This document shows, piece after piece, positions 1 through 8,046 of a DNA stretch of 41,231 nt. The notes under the pieces were generated by a model, which was given only the letters and a program-made list of their open reading frames with translations, made no database searches and was not told the DNA's origin. Location: contig CAJYLT010000003.1 of the NCBI GenBank assembly GCA_913775795.1, forward strand, positions 1 through 41,231, read 5' to 3'. Numbering within the stretch: position 1 is the stretch's first letter; every line of letters starts with the position of its first letter. Position numbers and translations under genes: made by a program. This stretch comes from an uncultured Sphingomonas sp. GTDB lineage: Bacteria > Pseudomonadota > Alphaproteobacteria > Sphingomonadales > Sphingomonadaceae.

Positions 1-35
1 AGCCCGTACTGCGCGACCAGCGACTCGATCGACAT
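1..35 (-). CDS. Partial gene start, possibly DedA-family membrane protein
   Basis: Only the first eleven codons are inside the window, reading MSIESLVAQYG from an ATG at 35 and running off the left edge. The start lies four bases after the oligopeptidase B stop codon, so the two are probably co-transcribed and perhaps translationally coupled. The opening resembles the N-terminus of DedA/SNARE-associated membrane proteins (short Met-Ser leader, then a Tyr-Gly before the first membrane segment), but eleven residues cannot prove a family. The family name is an inference; the presence of a start codon in this position is what is seen. Confidence 0.4.
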   Translation of the reverse strand, partial: MSIESLVAQYG

Positions 36-39
36 GGGC

Positions 40-2127
40 CTAGGCTTCGACGCCCAATTGCCACAGCACGAAGGCGTGTTCCTCCGCCCCTTCGCGCAAG
101 CTCTCGAACCGGCCCGACTTGCCACCGTGGCCCGCACCCATGTTGGTCTTGAGCAGCAGGATGTTGTCGTCGGTCTTGGTCGCGCGCAGCTTCGCCGCCC
201 ATTTGGCGGGCTCCCAATAGGTGACGCGCGGGTCGTTGAGGCCGCCGGAAATGAACAGCGGCGGGTAGGCCTGCGCTTTGACGTTGTCATAGGGGCTATA
301 GCTGCGGATCAGCTCGAACGCGGCCTTGTCCTCGATCGGGTTGCCCCATTCCGGCCACTCGCCCGGCGTCAGCGGCAGCGATTCGTCGAGCATGGTGTTG
401 AGCACGTCGACGAACGGCACGTCGGCGATCACCGCCCCCCATAAATCGGGATCGGAATTGACGATCGCACCCATCAACTCGCCACCCGCCGAGCGACCCG
501 CGACCGCGATGCGGCCCTCGCTCGTCCAGCCGTCGGCAACCAGCGCGCGCGCCACGTCGACGAAATCGTTGAACGTGTTCTCGCGCTTCTCGAGCTTGCC
601 GTCATGGTACCATTGCTGTCCGAGGTCGTCGCCGCCGCGGATATGCGCGATCGCGTAGGCGAAACCGCGGTCGAGCAGGCTCAACCGCCCGGTCGAGAAG
701 CCCGGCGGGATCGCGTGGCCATACGCACCGTATGCGTAGAGGAACAGCGGGCGGCTGCCGTCGCGTGGAAAGTCCCTCGGATACACGATCGAGACGGGCA
801 CCTGCGTGCCGTCACGTGCGGTAATGTGGAGCCGCTCGGTCGCGTAGAGGCCCGCGTCGTAGCCCGAGGGGATTTCCTGCACCTTGAGCGTGGTGAGTTC
901 GCCGGTCGCCACGTCGTAATCGTAAACGGTGCCGGGCGTGACCATCGATTCATAGCCGAGCCGGATCACGCGCTGATCATATTCGGGATTGTCGCCGGTG
1001 CCCGCGGCGTAGCTCGCCTCGGGAAAGCTGATCCGCTTGGGCTCGGCGCCGTCATAGGAGTGGATCAGGATCTGATCGAGCCCGTCCTCGCGCCCCTCGA
1101 CGATGAAGAAATCGGCGAAACACTCGACCCCGGTCATGTAGAAGTGCGGGCTCGGCGCGATCCGCTCGGTCCACTCGCCCGGCGCGGCGATCGGCGCGGT
1201 GACCAGGCGCCACATCGGGTCGGTGTCGTTGGTGTGGATGAACAAGGTGTCGCCGTGCGTGTCGACGTCGTACTCGCGCCCTGCCTGACGTGGCGCGACG
1301 AGGATCGGCTCGGCGAAGGGATTATCGGCGGGCAGCAGGCGCACCTCGCTTGTCACGTGGTCGCCGGTGCCGATAACGATCCAGCGCCGGTCGCTCGTCT
1401 CGCCGACCGCGACGCGGTAGCCCTCATCATCCTCGTGGAACAGCTCGACGTCCTTGGCCGGATCGTCGCCGATGCGGTGGAAGCGCGCGTTGTCGGTGCG
1501 CCATTCCTTGTTGGCGAGACCGTAGAGAAAGCCGCTGTCGTCGGCGATCCACACGATGTCGGACAGCATCCCCTCGATCACGTCGGGTAGCAGTTCGCCG
1601 GTGGAAAGGTCCTTCACGCGAACCGTGAAGCGTTCCGACCCATTGTCGTCGACCGCATAGGCAAGCTTCGTCGCGTCGTTCGAGATCGAGAAGCCACCGA
1701 GCCGGAAATATTCCTTGCCCTCGGCCAGCGCGGGTTCGTCGAGGATCAGCTCGTCGGCCGAACCGTCGGCGGGCGCGTCGACCGGCCGACGCCACCACTT
1801 GCGATACTGGCCCCCGGTCTCGAACGCGGCCCAGTAGAGATAGTCGCCGTCCTTCTGCGGGACCGACGACTCGTCCTCCTTGATGCGCGCCTTCATCTCT
1901 TCGTAGAGCCGGTCGATCAGCGGCTGGCGCGGCGCCATCTGCGCCTCGAAATAGGCGTTCTCCGCTTCAAGGTAGGCGAGCACGTCGGGGTCGGTCACCT
2001 CCGGATAACTCGAATCCTTCAGCCACGCCCAGGGATCGCTGATCGTGATACCGTGGGTGGTGAATTCGTGCGGGCGCGTCGGGGCGACGGGCGGAGGAGG
2101 TGCGGCGGCGTCGGTGTGATCGGTCAT
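40..2127 (-). CDS. ptrB: Oligopeptidase B (S9A prolyl oligopeptidase family)
   Basis: A 695-residue serine peptidase that in this family cleaves short peptides after Arg or Lys in the cytoplasm. The N-terminal part (about 20-430) fits the beta-propeller that filters substrates by size; the C-terminal part is the alpha/beta-hydrolase domain. The nucleophile is Ser546 in GRSAGGE, with Asp632 in GGLNDPRV and His667 in GAGHGGKSG completing the triad. No signal peptide is visible, as expected for a cytosolic enzyme, and the length matches the family. It reads away from the SMR exporter across a gap of about 190 bases, so it has its own promoter there, and a second gene starts four bases after its stop. 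Confidence 0.93.
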   Translation of the reverse strand: MTDHTDAAAPPPPVAPTRPHEFTTHGITISDPWAWLKDSSYPEVTDPDVLAYLEAENAYFEAQMAPRQPLIDRLYEEMKARIKEDESSVPQKDGDYLYWAAFETGGQYRKWWRRPVDAPADGSADELILDEPALAEGKEYFRLGGFSISNDATKLAYAVDDNGSERFTVRVKDLSTGELLPDVIEGMLSDIVWIADDSGFLYGLANKEWRTDNARFHRIGDDPAKDVELFHEDDEGYRVAVGETSDRRWIVIGTGDHVTSEVRLLPADNPFAEPILVAPRQAGREYDVDTHGDTLFIHTNDTDPMWRLVTAPIAAPGEWTERIAPSPHFYMTGVECFADFFIVEGREDGLDQILIHSYDGAEPKRISFPEASYAAGTGDNPEYDQRVIRLGYESMVTPGTVYDYDVATGELTTLKVQEIPSGYDAGLYATERLHITARDGTQVPVSIVYPRDFPRDGSRPLFLYAYGAYGHAIPPGFSTGRLSLLDRGFAYAIAHIRGGDDLGQQWYHDGKLEKRENTFNDFVDVARALVADGWTSEGRIAVAGRSAGGELMGAIVNSDPDLWGAVIADVPFVDVLNTMLDESLPLTPGEWPEWGNPIEDKAAFELIRSYSPYDNVKAQAYPPLFISGGLNDPRVTYWEPAKWAAKLRATKTDDNILLLKTNMGAGHGGKSGRFESLREGAEEHAFVLWQLGVEA

Positions 2128-2317
2128 GCGCGCGTCCTAACGTGCAAGGCGCGATTTAGTCACGCCGATTGCGTGGGCGGGTGGCGCGAGCGTGGACAAT
2201 CGCGCGTTCAGCACTTAACGCGCTGCCGCGCCGCCTCGTGCGGCATCGGTACCGCGCCTCTTTCGGGTTTCCGGCGGCTGTACCCATCCCATTGAGCCCG
2301 TGAGTGGAGAACACCCG
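2128..2317. other. Divergent intergenic leader between ptrB and the SMR exporter
   Basis: About 190 bases without a supported gene, holding the promoters of both divergent neighbours. A short hairpin (GCCGC, CTCGT loop, GCGGC) lies near 2235-2249. A good ribosome binding site, GGAG at 2306-2309, sits eight bases before the exporter ATG. Genes of the Gdx type are often controlled by guanidine riboswitches, so I looked for the ykkC class I core and the paired ACGR loops of class II on the plus strand and found neither. Confidence 0.5.
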
Positions 2318-2638
2318 ATGGCGTGGGTCATTCTGGGCGTGGCGGTCGTGACCGAGATCATTTGGGCGCTGAGCCTGAAATGGGCGGCGGTGCAGGGCAG
2401 TTGGGCCGCATCTGCGGTGCCGGTGACCTTGAGCTTCGTCAACATGGGGCTGCTCGCAATGGCGATGCGCGGGCTGCCGGCGGGCACTGCCTATGCGGTT
2501 TGGACCGGGCTCGGCGCGGTCGGGGTCACGATTTTCGGCGTGATCCTGTTCGGCGAGAAGCTTAACACCGCGCAGATCGGCTTCATCGCACTGATAATCA
2601 TCGGGGTCGTGGGGACGAAGTTCTTCGCCACCGCTTGA
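2318..2638 (+). CDS. sugE: SMR-family exporter, Gdx/SugE type
   Basis: A 106-residue protein with four predicted membrane helices and the proton-coupling Glu in the first helix (TEIIWALSLK). The Trp three residues after that Glu and the YAVWTGLGAVG stretch in the third helix are typical of the Gdx/SugE branch of the small multidrug resistance family, whose characterised members export guanidinium and some quaternary ammonium ions as antiparallel dimers. ATG 2318 is chosen because GGAG lies eight bases upstream and because the protein then matches the usual 105-residue length; a GTG at 2300 is an in-frame alternative. The specific substrate is inferred from the family. Confidence 0.88.
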   Translation: MAWVILGVAVVTEIIWALSLKWAAVQGSWAASAVPVTLSFVNMGLLAMAMRGLPAGTAYAVWTGLGAVGVTIFGVILFGEKLNTAQIGFIALIIIGVVGTKFFATA

Positions 2639-2672
2639 GCGCGCGTGCCGGCATGCGCATGTGGCACAGCGC

Positions 2673-3503
2673 ATGATCGTCACACGCTTCGCGCCGTCAC
2701 CGACCGGGCGGCTCCATCTCGGCCACGCTTATTCCGCGATCCGCGCGCATGATCTGGCGCGCGGGGGTGGGGGGCAGTTCCTGCTTCGGATCGAGGACAT
2801 AGACGGGACGCGCAGCCGCGCAGAGCATGTCGAGACGATCATGGCCGACCTCGCGTGGCTCGGGCTGGCGTGGGACGGTCCGGTCGTGTTCCAGTCGGCA
2901 CGGCTGGCGCTGTATCAGGCGGCACTCAATCGCCTGCGCGAAGGTGGGCTGCTCTACCCCTGCTTCTGCACCCGCGCGGAGATCGCCGAGGCGATGAGCG
3001 CCCCGCATGGACCGGCCAGCGTCTATCCTGGCACGTGCCGCAGCGCGAATGCGACGGTTCGGATGAACGAGCCGCATTGCTGGCGGCTCAACATGGCGGC
3101 GGCGGTCGCGCGCACCGGTACGCTCGACTGGACCGATCACGGTGAGACGATCGTGGCAGTGCCCGAGCAGCAGGGCGACGTCGTGCTAGCGCGCAAGGAC
3201 GCACCGGCGAGCTACCATCTGGCGGTCACGATCGACGACGCGGCGCAAGGGATCACCGACGTGGTGCGCGGGCACGACCTGTTCGAGGCGACGCACATCC
3301 ATCGGCTGCTCCAGGCGCTGCTCGACCTGCCGACCCCGCGCTATCACCACCATGAACTGCTGACCGGTCCGGACGGCGAGCGGCTGGCGAAGCGGCACGG
3401 TGCGCCGACACTGGCGGCACTGAGAGAAAGCGGCGTCGACGGCGTTCCGCTGGCGGACGATTTGCGCCGCGGGCAGCTTCCAAACGGCGCGTTTCATACC
3501 TAG
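2673..3503 (+). CDS. gluQ: Glutamyl-Q tRNA(Asp) synthetase
   Basis: A class I aminoacyl-tRNA synthetase paralogue of about 276 residues that lacks the anticodon-binding domain of GluRS. The family attaches glutamate to queuosine at position 34 of tRNA(Asp). Seen in the sequence: the HIGH-type motif in FAPSPTGRLHLGH, the zinc-site cysteines in CFC and further on YPGTC, and the KMSKS-type LAKRHG near residue 245. A GTG at 2661 is an in-frame alternative start; ATG 2673 is preferred because homologues begin just before the RFAPSPTG motif. Neither has a convincing ribosome binding site. The C-terminus ends soon after the KMSKS region, as normal for the family. Confidence 0.93.
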   Translation: MIVTRFAPSPTGRLHLGHAYSAIRAHDLARGGGGQFLLRIEDIDGTRSRAEHVETIMADLAWLGLAWDGPVVFQSARLALYQAALNRLREGGLLYPCFCTRAEIAEAMSAPHGPASVYPGTCRSANATVRMNEPHCWRLNMAAAVARTGTLDWTDHGETIVAVPEQQGDVVLARKDAPASYHLAVTIDDAAQGITDVVRGHDLFEATHIHRLLQALLDLPTPRYHHHELLTGPDGERLAKRHGAPTLAALRESGVDGVPLADDLRRGQLPNGAFHT

Positions 3504-3512
3504 GTTGAGGTC

Positions 3513-3746
3513 ATGAACACCTTTCTCGTCATCCTGCTCGTCGCGGCGATGCTCGCCACGGTGGTCGCGCTCGTCCGCGGCATCATTTCCTTTCTTCAGG
3601 AGCAATCGGCGCAGGTACGCGGCACCGGCGATGGACCGACTGCGGGGCAGCTCAAGTCGAACCGCATGATGCAGCAGCGCATCATGTTCCAGGCGGCCGC
3701 GATCCTCGTCTGCGTGTTGCTGCTCGCCGCGGCCGGGCATAGCTGA
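3513..3746 (+). CDS. HIG1-domain-like twin transmembrane protein
   Basis: A 77-residue protein with two membrane helices (about 3-28 and 58-75) joined by a polar loop. The SNRMMQQRIMFQAAAI stretch entering helix two matches the loop-helix signature of hypoxia-induced-gene-1 type domains, which in mitochondria and some alphaproteobacteria associate with respiratory complexes. In alphaproteobacteria such a gene commonly sits directly before a PduO-type adenosyltransferase, as here (12 bases apart), which supports the assignment. The second half is Ala/Leu rich and ends in a short tail. A bacterial function for this small form is not something I can state; a respiratory-complex role is inference. 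Confidence 0.75.
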   Translation: MNTFLVILLVAAMLATVVALVRGIISFLQEQSAQVRGTGDGPTAGQLKSNRMMQQRIMFQAAAILVCVLLLAAAGHS

Positions 3747-3758
3747 GCGCACCGCCGA

Positions 3759-4319
3759 ATGGTCAAGCTCAACCGCATCTACACGCGCACCGGCGACGCG
3801 GGCACCACGGGCCTGGTCGACGGGTCGCGCGTGTCGAAGGCCGGCTCGCTGATCGCCGCGGTGGGCGAGGTGGACGAGGCCAATTCCGCGCTCGGCGTCG
3901 CGCTCGCGCAGATGCCGCCCGGCGAATGGCGAGAGGCGGCGGCGATCGTCCAGAACGAGCTGTTCGACCTCGGCGCCGATCTCGCCACGCCGTGGCCGGG
4001 CGGCGAGCACGACCTGCGCGTCACGCCCGCGCAGACCGCGCGGGTCGAGGCGGCGATCGACGCGATGACCGCGGCGCTCGACCCGCTGACCAGCTTCATC
4101 CTGCCGGGCGGGACTCCGGCCTCGGCGGCGATGCACGTTGCCCGCGCGACCATCCGCCGCGCCGAGCGTGCGGTGGTGGTCGCAGCGGCGGAACATGCGC
4201 TCAATCCCGAAGTGTTGATCTACATCAACCGCTTGTCGGACTTCGCTTTTTGTTTGGCCCGTGTGTTGAACCAAAGTGCCGGCGGGGACGTTCTGTGGGT
4301 TCCGGGGGCCTCACGCTGA
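3759..4319 (+). CDS. Cob(I)alamin adenosyltransferase, PduO type
   Basis: A 186-residue enzyme of the PduO/ATR family that transfers adenosyl from ATP to cob(I)alamin to make coenzyme B12. The N-terminal ATP-binding motif RTGDAGTTGLVDGSR begins at residue 10, the acidic GEVDEANSALG follows, and the C-terminal helix has the family RRAERAVV and INRLSDFAFCLAR motifs that form the trimer active site. Length and order match the single-domain family. It follows the HIG1-like gene after 12 bases, so they probably share a transcript. No other cobalamin gene is in the window, so this is likely salvage or cofactor maturation rather than part of a local biosynthesis operon. Confidence 0.93.
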   Translation: MVKLNRIYTRTGDAGTTGLVDGSRVSKAGSLIAAVGEVDEANSALGVALAQMPPGEWREAAAIVQNELFDLGADLATPWPGGEHDLRVTPAQTARVEAAIDAMTAALDPLTSFILPGGTPASAAMHVARATIRRAERAVVVAAAEHALNPEVLIYINRLSDFAFCLARVLNQSAGGDVLWVPGASR

Positions 4320-4366
4320 ACGTCTGACGATGCAGTGCGCCGCGTTTCGGTGACGAGGAGAGCGAC

Positions 4367-5635
4367 GTGCAGCCAGATCGACAATTCAGCCAGCGGGCGC
4401 CGGGGACGGCGAGCCGCTTCGATGCCGTGCGTGCGCTGACCGAGGCACTGGCCGCGCCGCTGTCCGACGCCGACGCGACCGTCCAGTCGATGCCCGACGC
4501 CTCCCCCGCCAAATGGCATCTGGCGCACACCACCTGGTTTTTCGAGACGTTCGTGCTGCGCGACCATGTGCCGGGTTACCGCCTCTTCGACGAGCGCTAT
4601 CCGTTTCTCTTCAACAGCTATTACGAGGCGGAAGGCGCACGCCACGCGCGACACCGCCGCGGGATGGTGACGCGCCCGACGCTCGCCGAGGTGCTGTGTT
4701 ATCGCCGTGCGGTGAACGAGGCGGTTGCGGGTGCGATCGACACGCTGCCGCCCGCGGCGCTCGAACTGATCGAGCTCGGCTGTCACCACGAACAGCAGCA
4801 TCAGGAGCTGTTCGTCACCGACATCCTGCACCTCTTCTCCGAAAACCCCTGCGAACCCGCGATCCATGCGCCGGAGCGAAAGCAGCCGGTGGCGATGCCC
4901 GGCCCGATCGGCTGGATCGAACGTGACGGCGGGATCGAGGAGATCGGCCATGACGGCGCGGGCTTCGCGTTTGATTGCGAGGGGCCGCGGCACCGCGTGC
5001 TGCTCAGCCCCCATGCGATCGCCGACCGCACCGTCACCAACGGCGAATGGGCGGCGTTCATCGCCGATGGCGGCTATGCCGATGCACGCCACTGGCTAGC
5101 GGATGGCTGGGCATGGGTGAAGGCCGAGGGAATCGGCGCGCCGCTCTACTGGGAGCGCGCCGGCGACGGCTGGACCCGCTTCGGCCTCGACGGGCGGCGC
5201 CCGGTCGACCCCGCCGCGCCGGTCACGCATGTCAGCTTCTACGAAGCGGATGCCTATGCAAGCTGGGCGGGCGCGCGCCTGCCGACCGAGGCCGAATGGG
5301 AAGTCGCCGCCGCCGTTGTGGACCCCGCGGGTGGCAACCAGATGGACGTCGCCACAGCGGTCGAGCCGAGGCCGTCGCCCGGCGGTCCCGCCTTCATCGG
5401 CGACGTGTGGGAATGGACCGGCAGCGCCTATCGCCCCTATCCGGGCTTTCGCGCCGCAGAGGGCGCGGTCGGCGAATATAACGGCAAGTTCATGAGCGGG
5501 CAGTTCGTGCTGCGCGGCGGGTCGTGCGCGACCCCGCGCGGCCACCTGCGCACCAGCTATCGCAATTTCTTCTATCCCCATCAGCGCTGGCAATTCACCG
5601 GCGTTCGCCTCGCAAAGGACCTGCCCACATGCTGA
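4367..5635 (+). CDS. egtB: Ergothioneine biosynthesis sulfoxide synthase EgtB
   Basis: A 422-residue nonheme iron enzyme that joins the sulfur of cysteine or gamma-glutamylcysteine to C2 of hercynine using oxygen. An N-terminal DinB-like helical domain (about 15-160) carries the iron ligands: His54 in KWHLAH, and His141 and His145 in HHEQQHQE. A formylglycine-generating-enzyme-like C-terminal domain follows (about 185-420), with GDVWEWTGSAY, LRGGSC and RTSYRNFFYP motifs. The GTG at 4367 is the start because GAGGAG lies six bases upstream. Its stop overlaps the ATG of egtD by seven bases. The sulfur donor cannot be decided by eye; no egtA, egtC or egtE is next to it. Confidence 0.95.
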   Translation: MQPDRQFSQRAPGTASRFDAVRALTEALAAPLSDADATVQSMPDASPAKWHLAHTTWFFETFVLRDHVPGYRLFDERYPFLFNSYYEAEGARHARHRRGMVTRPTLAEVLCYRRAVNEAVAGAIDTLPPAALELIELGCHHEQQHQELFVTDILHLFSENPCEPAIHAPERKQPVAMPGPIGWIERDGGIEEIGHDGAGFAFDCEGPRHRVLLSPHAIADRTVTNGEWAAFIADGGYADARHWLADGWAWVKAEGIGAPLYWERAGDGWTRFGLDGRRPVDPAAPVTHVSFYEADAYASWAGARLPTEAEWEVAAAVVDPAGGNQMDVATAVEPRPSPGGPAFIGDVWEWTGSAYRPYPGFRAAEGAVGEYNGKFMSGQFVLRGGSCATPRGHLRTSYRNFFYPHQRWQFTGVRLAKDLPTC

Positions 5636-6606
5636 AGCCCGAGATTGAGGACGGACAGGCGAGCCTTGCCGACCCGGAATTCCGCGGCGACGTGCTGAGC
5701 GGCCTTGCCCGCCGCCCGCGCGCCATCCCCGCGCGCTGGTTTTACGACCGGCGCGGCTCCGAGCTGTTCGAGGAAATTACCGAACTGCCCGAATATTACC
5801 CCACCCGCACCGAAGTGGCGCTGCTGCAAAGCGCCTGTCCGGAGGTCGCGACCCGCGTCGGCAAGGGCAGGGCGGTGATCGAATTCGGCTCGGGCTCGTC
5901 GGTCAAGACGCCCCGGCTCCTCCACTGCGTCGATCCCGCGGCTTACGTGCCGATCGACATTTCGGGCGACTTCCTGCGCGCGTCGTCGGCCGAACTTGCC
6001 AAAGGCTTCCCCGACCTCGCCGTGCTGCCGGTCGAGGCCAATTTCATGCATCCCGTGCCGCTGCCCGCCGAAGTCGCGGACATGCCCAAGCTCGGCTTCT
6101 TTCCGGGCTCCACCATCGGCAACATGACGCCGCACGTCGCCGCCGACCTCTTGCGCGCGATGCGCGAGAGCCTGGGCGAGGGCGCGATGCTGCTGATCGG
6201 CATCGACCGGGTGAAGGATGCAAGCGTCCTCGTCCCCGCCTATGACGACGCCGCCGGGGTGACCGGGGCGTTCAACCTCAACCTGCTCGACCGCATCAAC
6301 CGCGAGCTTGGCGCGACGATTCCGGTCGACGCGTTCCGGCACAAGGCGGTGTGGAACGACGACGCCTCGCGCATCGAGATGCATCTGGAAGCGGTGCGCG
6401 ACGTCGTCTTCACCGTCGAGGGCCGTCCGTTCGAGATTGCCGCGGGCGAGACGATCCATACCGAGAACAGCCACAAATATGGCGAGCGCGGCGCCCGCGT
6501 GCTGCTGCGCACCGGCGGCTGGACGCCGGTCGCCGAATGGACCGACCCGAAGGGCTGGTTCTCGCTGATCCTGGCCGAAGCGAAGGCCCCGGAAACGGCG
6601 CCATGA
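5629..6606 (+). CDS. egtD: L-histidine N-alpha-trimethyltransferase EgtD
   Basis: A 325-residue SAM-dependent methyltransferase that converts histidine to hercynine, the first committed step of ergothioneine synthesis. The SAM-binding motif is IEFGSGSSVKT near residue 84, preceded by the family stretch ELPEYYPTRTE that contacts the substrate, and followed by GFFPGSTIGNM. The ATG at 5629 lies inside the last codons of egtB, so the two are translationally coupled; the open frame extends upstream to 5524, but that part only shadows egtB. Length agrees with characterised EgtD proteins of about 320 residues. A strong hairpin lies 18 bases after the stop. Confidence 0.95.
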   Translation: MLKPEIEDGQASLADPEFRGDVLSGLARRPRAIPARWFYDRRGSELFEEITELPEYYPTRTEVALLQSACPEVATRVGKGRAVIEFGSGSSVKTPRLLHCVDPAAYVPIDISGDFLRASSAELAKGFPDLAVLPVEANFMHPVPLPAEVADMPKLGFFPGSTIGNMTPHVAADLLRAMRESLGEGAMLLIGIDRVKDASVLVPAYDDAAGVTGAFNLNLLDRINRELGATIPVDAFRHKAVWNDDASRIEMHLEAVRDVVFTVEGRPFEIAAGETIHTENSHKYGERGARVLLRTGGWTPVAEWTDPKGWFSLILAEAKAPETAP

Positions 6607-6623
6607 ACTGACATCAGGCCGCG

Positions 6624-6648
6624 CGGCCCCGGATCGTGTCCGGGGCCG
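6624..6648. terminator. Stem-loop between convergent egtD and sensor kinase
   Basis: A perfect 10-bp stem (CGGCCCCGGA and TCCGGGGCCG) with a five-base loop, in the 47-base gap between the 3' ends of egtD (plus) and the histidine kinase (minus). There is no clear T-run on either side, so it may stop or protect transcripts from both directions rather than act as a textbook intrinsic terminator. Confidence 0.55.
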
Positions 6649-6653
6649 CCGGG

Positions 6654-8027
6654 TCAGTTGGCCATCGGCAGGCGCAGCCGCACCAGCAATCCGCCCAGAT
6701 CCTCGCTCTCCTCGAGGCTGACGGTCCCCTCGTAGATTTCCGCGACGTCGCGCACGATCGCGAGGCCCAGGCCCGTGCCCGGCTTGCCGCTGTCCAGCCG
6801 CACCCCGCGATCGAAGATGCGGACGCGGTCGGCCTCGGGGATGCCAGTGCCGTCGTCCTCGACCATGATCTCGACGAAGCCGGCGGTCGCGCCGACGGTG
6901 ATGAACACGCTGCCGCCGCCATATTTCGCGGCATTCTCGACCAGATTGCCGAGCAGGTCGTCGAGATCCTGCCGCTCGATGTGCGCGGACAGATCCTTGC
7001 GCCCGTCCACGTCGATGCGGACGTGACGATAAAGGCGGGCGACCGCGCGCTCGACCGCCTCGATCGACGGCCAGACCTCCGCCCGGCTATGCGCCGACCC
7101 GCGCCGGCCGACGGCCCGTGCGCGCGCGAGGTGATGGTCGATCTGGCGGCGCATCGTCCGCGCCTCGCGCACCGTCGTCTCGGGCAGGTCCTCGCTCGCC
7201 GCGGCGGCGGCGTTCATGATGACGGTCAGCGGCGTCTTGAGCGCGTGGGCGAGGTTGCCGGCATGGCGCCGCGCTTCTTCGGCCTGACGCTCGTTATGCT
7301 GGATCAGGCCGTTCAGCTCCTCGACCATCGGCGCGACCTCGGCAGGGAGCGGCCCCTCGATCCGCGGGGAGGTCCCGCCGCGCATGGCGGCAAGGTCGCG
7401 GCGCAGCTTCTTGAGCGGCAACAGTCCGTACCAGGTCTGAAGCGCCGCCATGACGATGAGGCCGAGGCCGAGCAGCAGGAAGCTGCGCACCAATGTCTGC
7501 CTGAGCGCCGCGATCTGCGCGTCGAGCATCGCGCGACTCTGCGCGATCTGGAACCGCCACCAGGTGTTCGACTTGGGCAGCTTCACGTCGCGTTCGGCGA
7601 CGCGCAGCTTCTCATCCGCGAACTCGTTCGAGTCGTAGGTGTGGACCGCGCCGTTGGGCGCATGGGCATGGACGCGCAGCACCCGGTCCCATAGCGAGCG
7701 CGAGGGGAAGGGCCGGAACCCCTTGCCCGACACCTGCCAGTAGAGGCCGGAATAGGGTTCGAAGAAACGCTGGTCGGCAAGCTCGCGGTTGAACGTCACC
7801 TCCCCCTCGCTGTCGATCTCTGCCGAGACGATCATCGAGGTGAGAAGATAGTCGAGCTGATCGTCGAAATTGCGCGTGATTGCGCCTGTCAGCACCCGGT
7901 CCAACGCGAAGCCGCCGCCCGCCAGCAGCAGCAGGATCCACGCGCTGGCGATGAAGATCATCCGCCGGCTGAGCGAACCGGTGACGCGCACATAGGGACG
8001 CGCGCGGTCGGGCGCAGGCTCGCTCAT
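6654..8027 (-). CDS. Two-component sensor histidine kinase (PhoQ-like core)
   Basis: A 457-residue inner-membrane kinase. A first membrane helix (about 20-40) and a second (about 178-200) bracket a periplasmic sensor region of about 135 residues rich in aromatic residues. A HAMP-like segment is followed by the phosphoacceptor His261 in AHALKTPL, where the LKTPL context is like that of PhoQ-type kinases, and then the N box ENAAKYG, the D/F box DDGTGIPEADRVRIFDRG and GLGLAIV of the ATPase domain. Start ATG 8027 is preferred over an in-frame site at 8084 inside the regulator gene. It follows the response regulator by 19 bases. The signal sensed is unknown. Confidence 0.92.
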   Translation of the reverse strand: MSEPAPDRARPYVRVTGSLSRRMIFIASAWILLLLAGGGFALDRVLTGAITRNFDDQLDYLLTSMIVSAEIDSEGEVTFNRELADQRFFEPYSGLYWQVSGKGFRPFPSRSLWDRVLRVHAHAPNGAVHTYDSNEFADEKLRVAERDVKLPKSNTWWRFQIAQSRAMLDAQIAALRQTLVRSFLLLGLGLIVMAALQTWYGLLPLKKLRRDLAAMRGGTSPRIEGPLPAEVAPMVEELNGLIQHNERQAEEARRHAGNLAHALKTPLTVIMNAAAAASEDLPETTVREARTMRRQIDHHLARARAVGRRGSAHSRAEVWPSIEAVERAVARLYRHVRIDVDGRKDLSAHIERQDLDDLLGNLVENAAKYGGGSVFITVGATAGFVEIMVEDDGTGIPEADRVRIFDRGVRLDSGKPGTGLGLAIVRDVAEIYEGTVSLEESEDLGGLLVRLRLPMAN

Positions 8028-8046
8028 CGGATCGGTGCCCTGCCCG

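Noticed and set aside
604..1590. A 328-codon plus-strand frame inside oligopeptidase B
   Set aside because: Composition and lack of motifs mark it as a shadow; the minus-strand frame has the full serine peptidase triad.
2128..2317. Guanidine class I or class II riboswitch
   Set aside because: No class I core and no pair of ACGR-loop hairpins could be found by eye.
6636..7694. A 352-codon plus-strand frame antisense to the sensor kinase
   Set aside because: No recognisable domain; the minus frame has complete kinase motifs.
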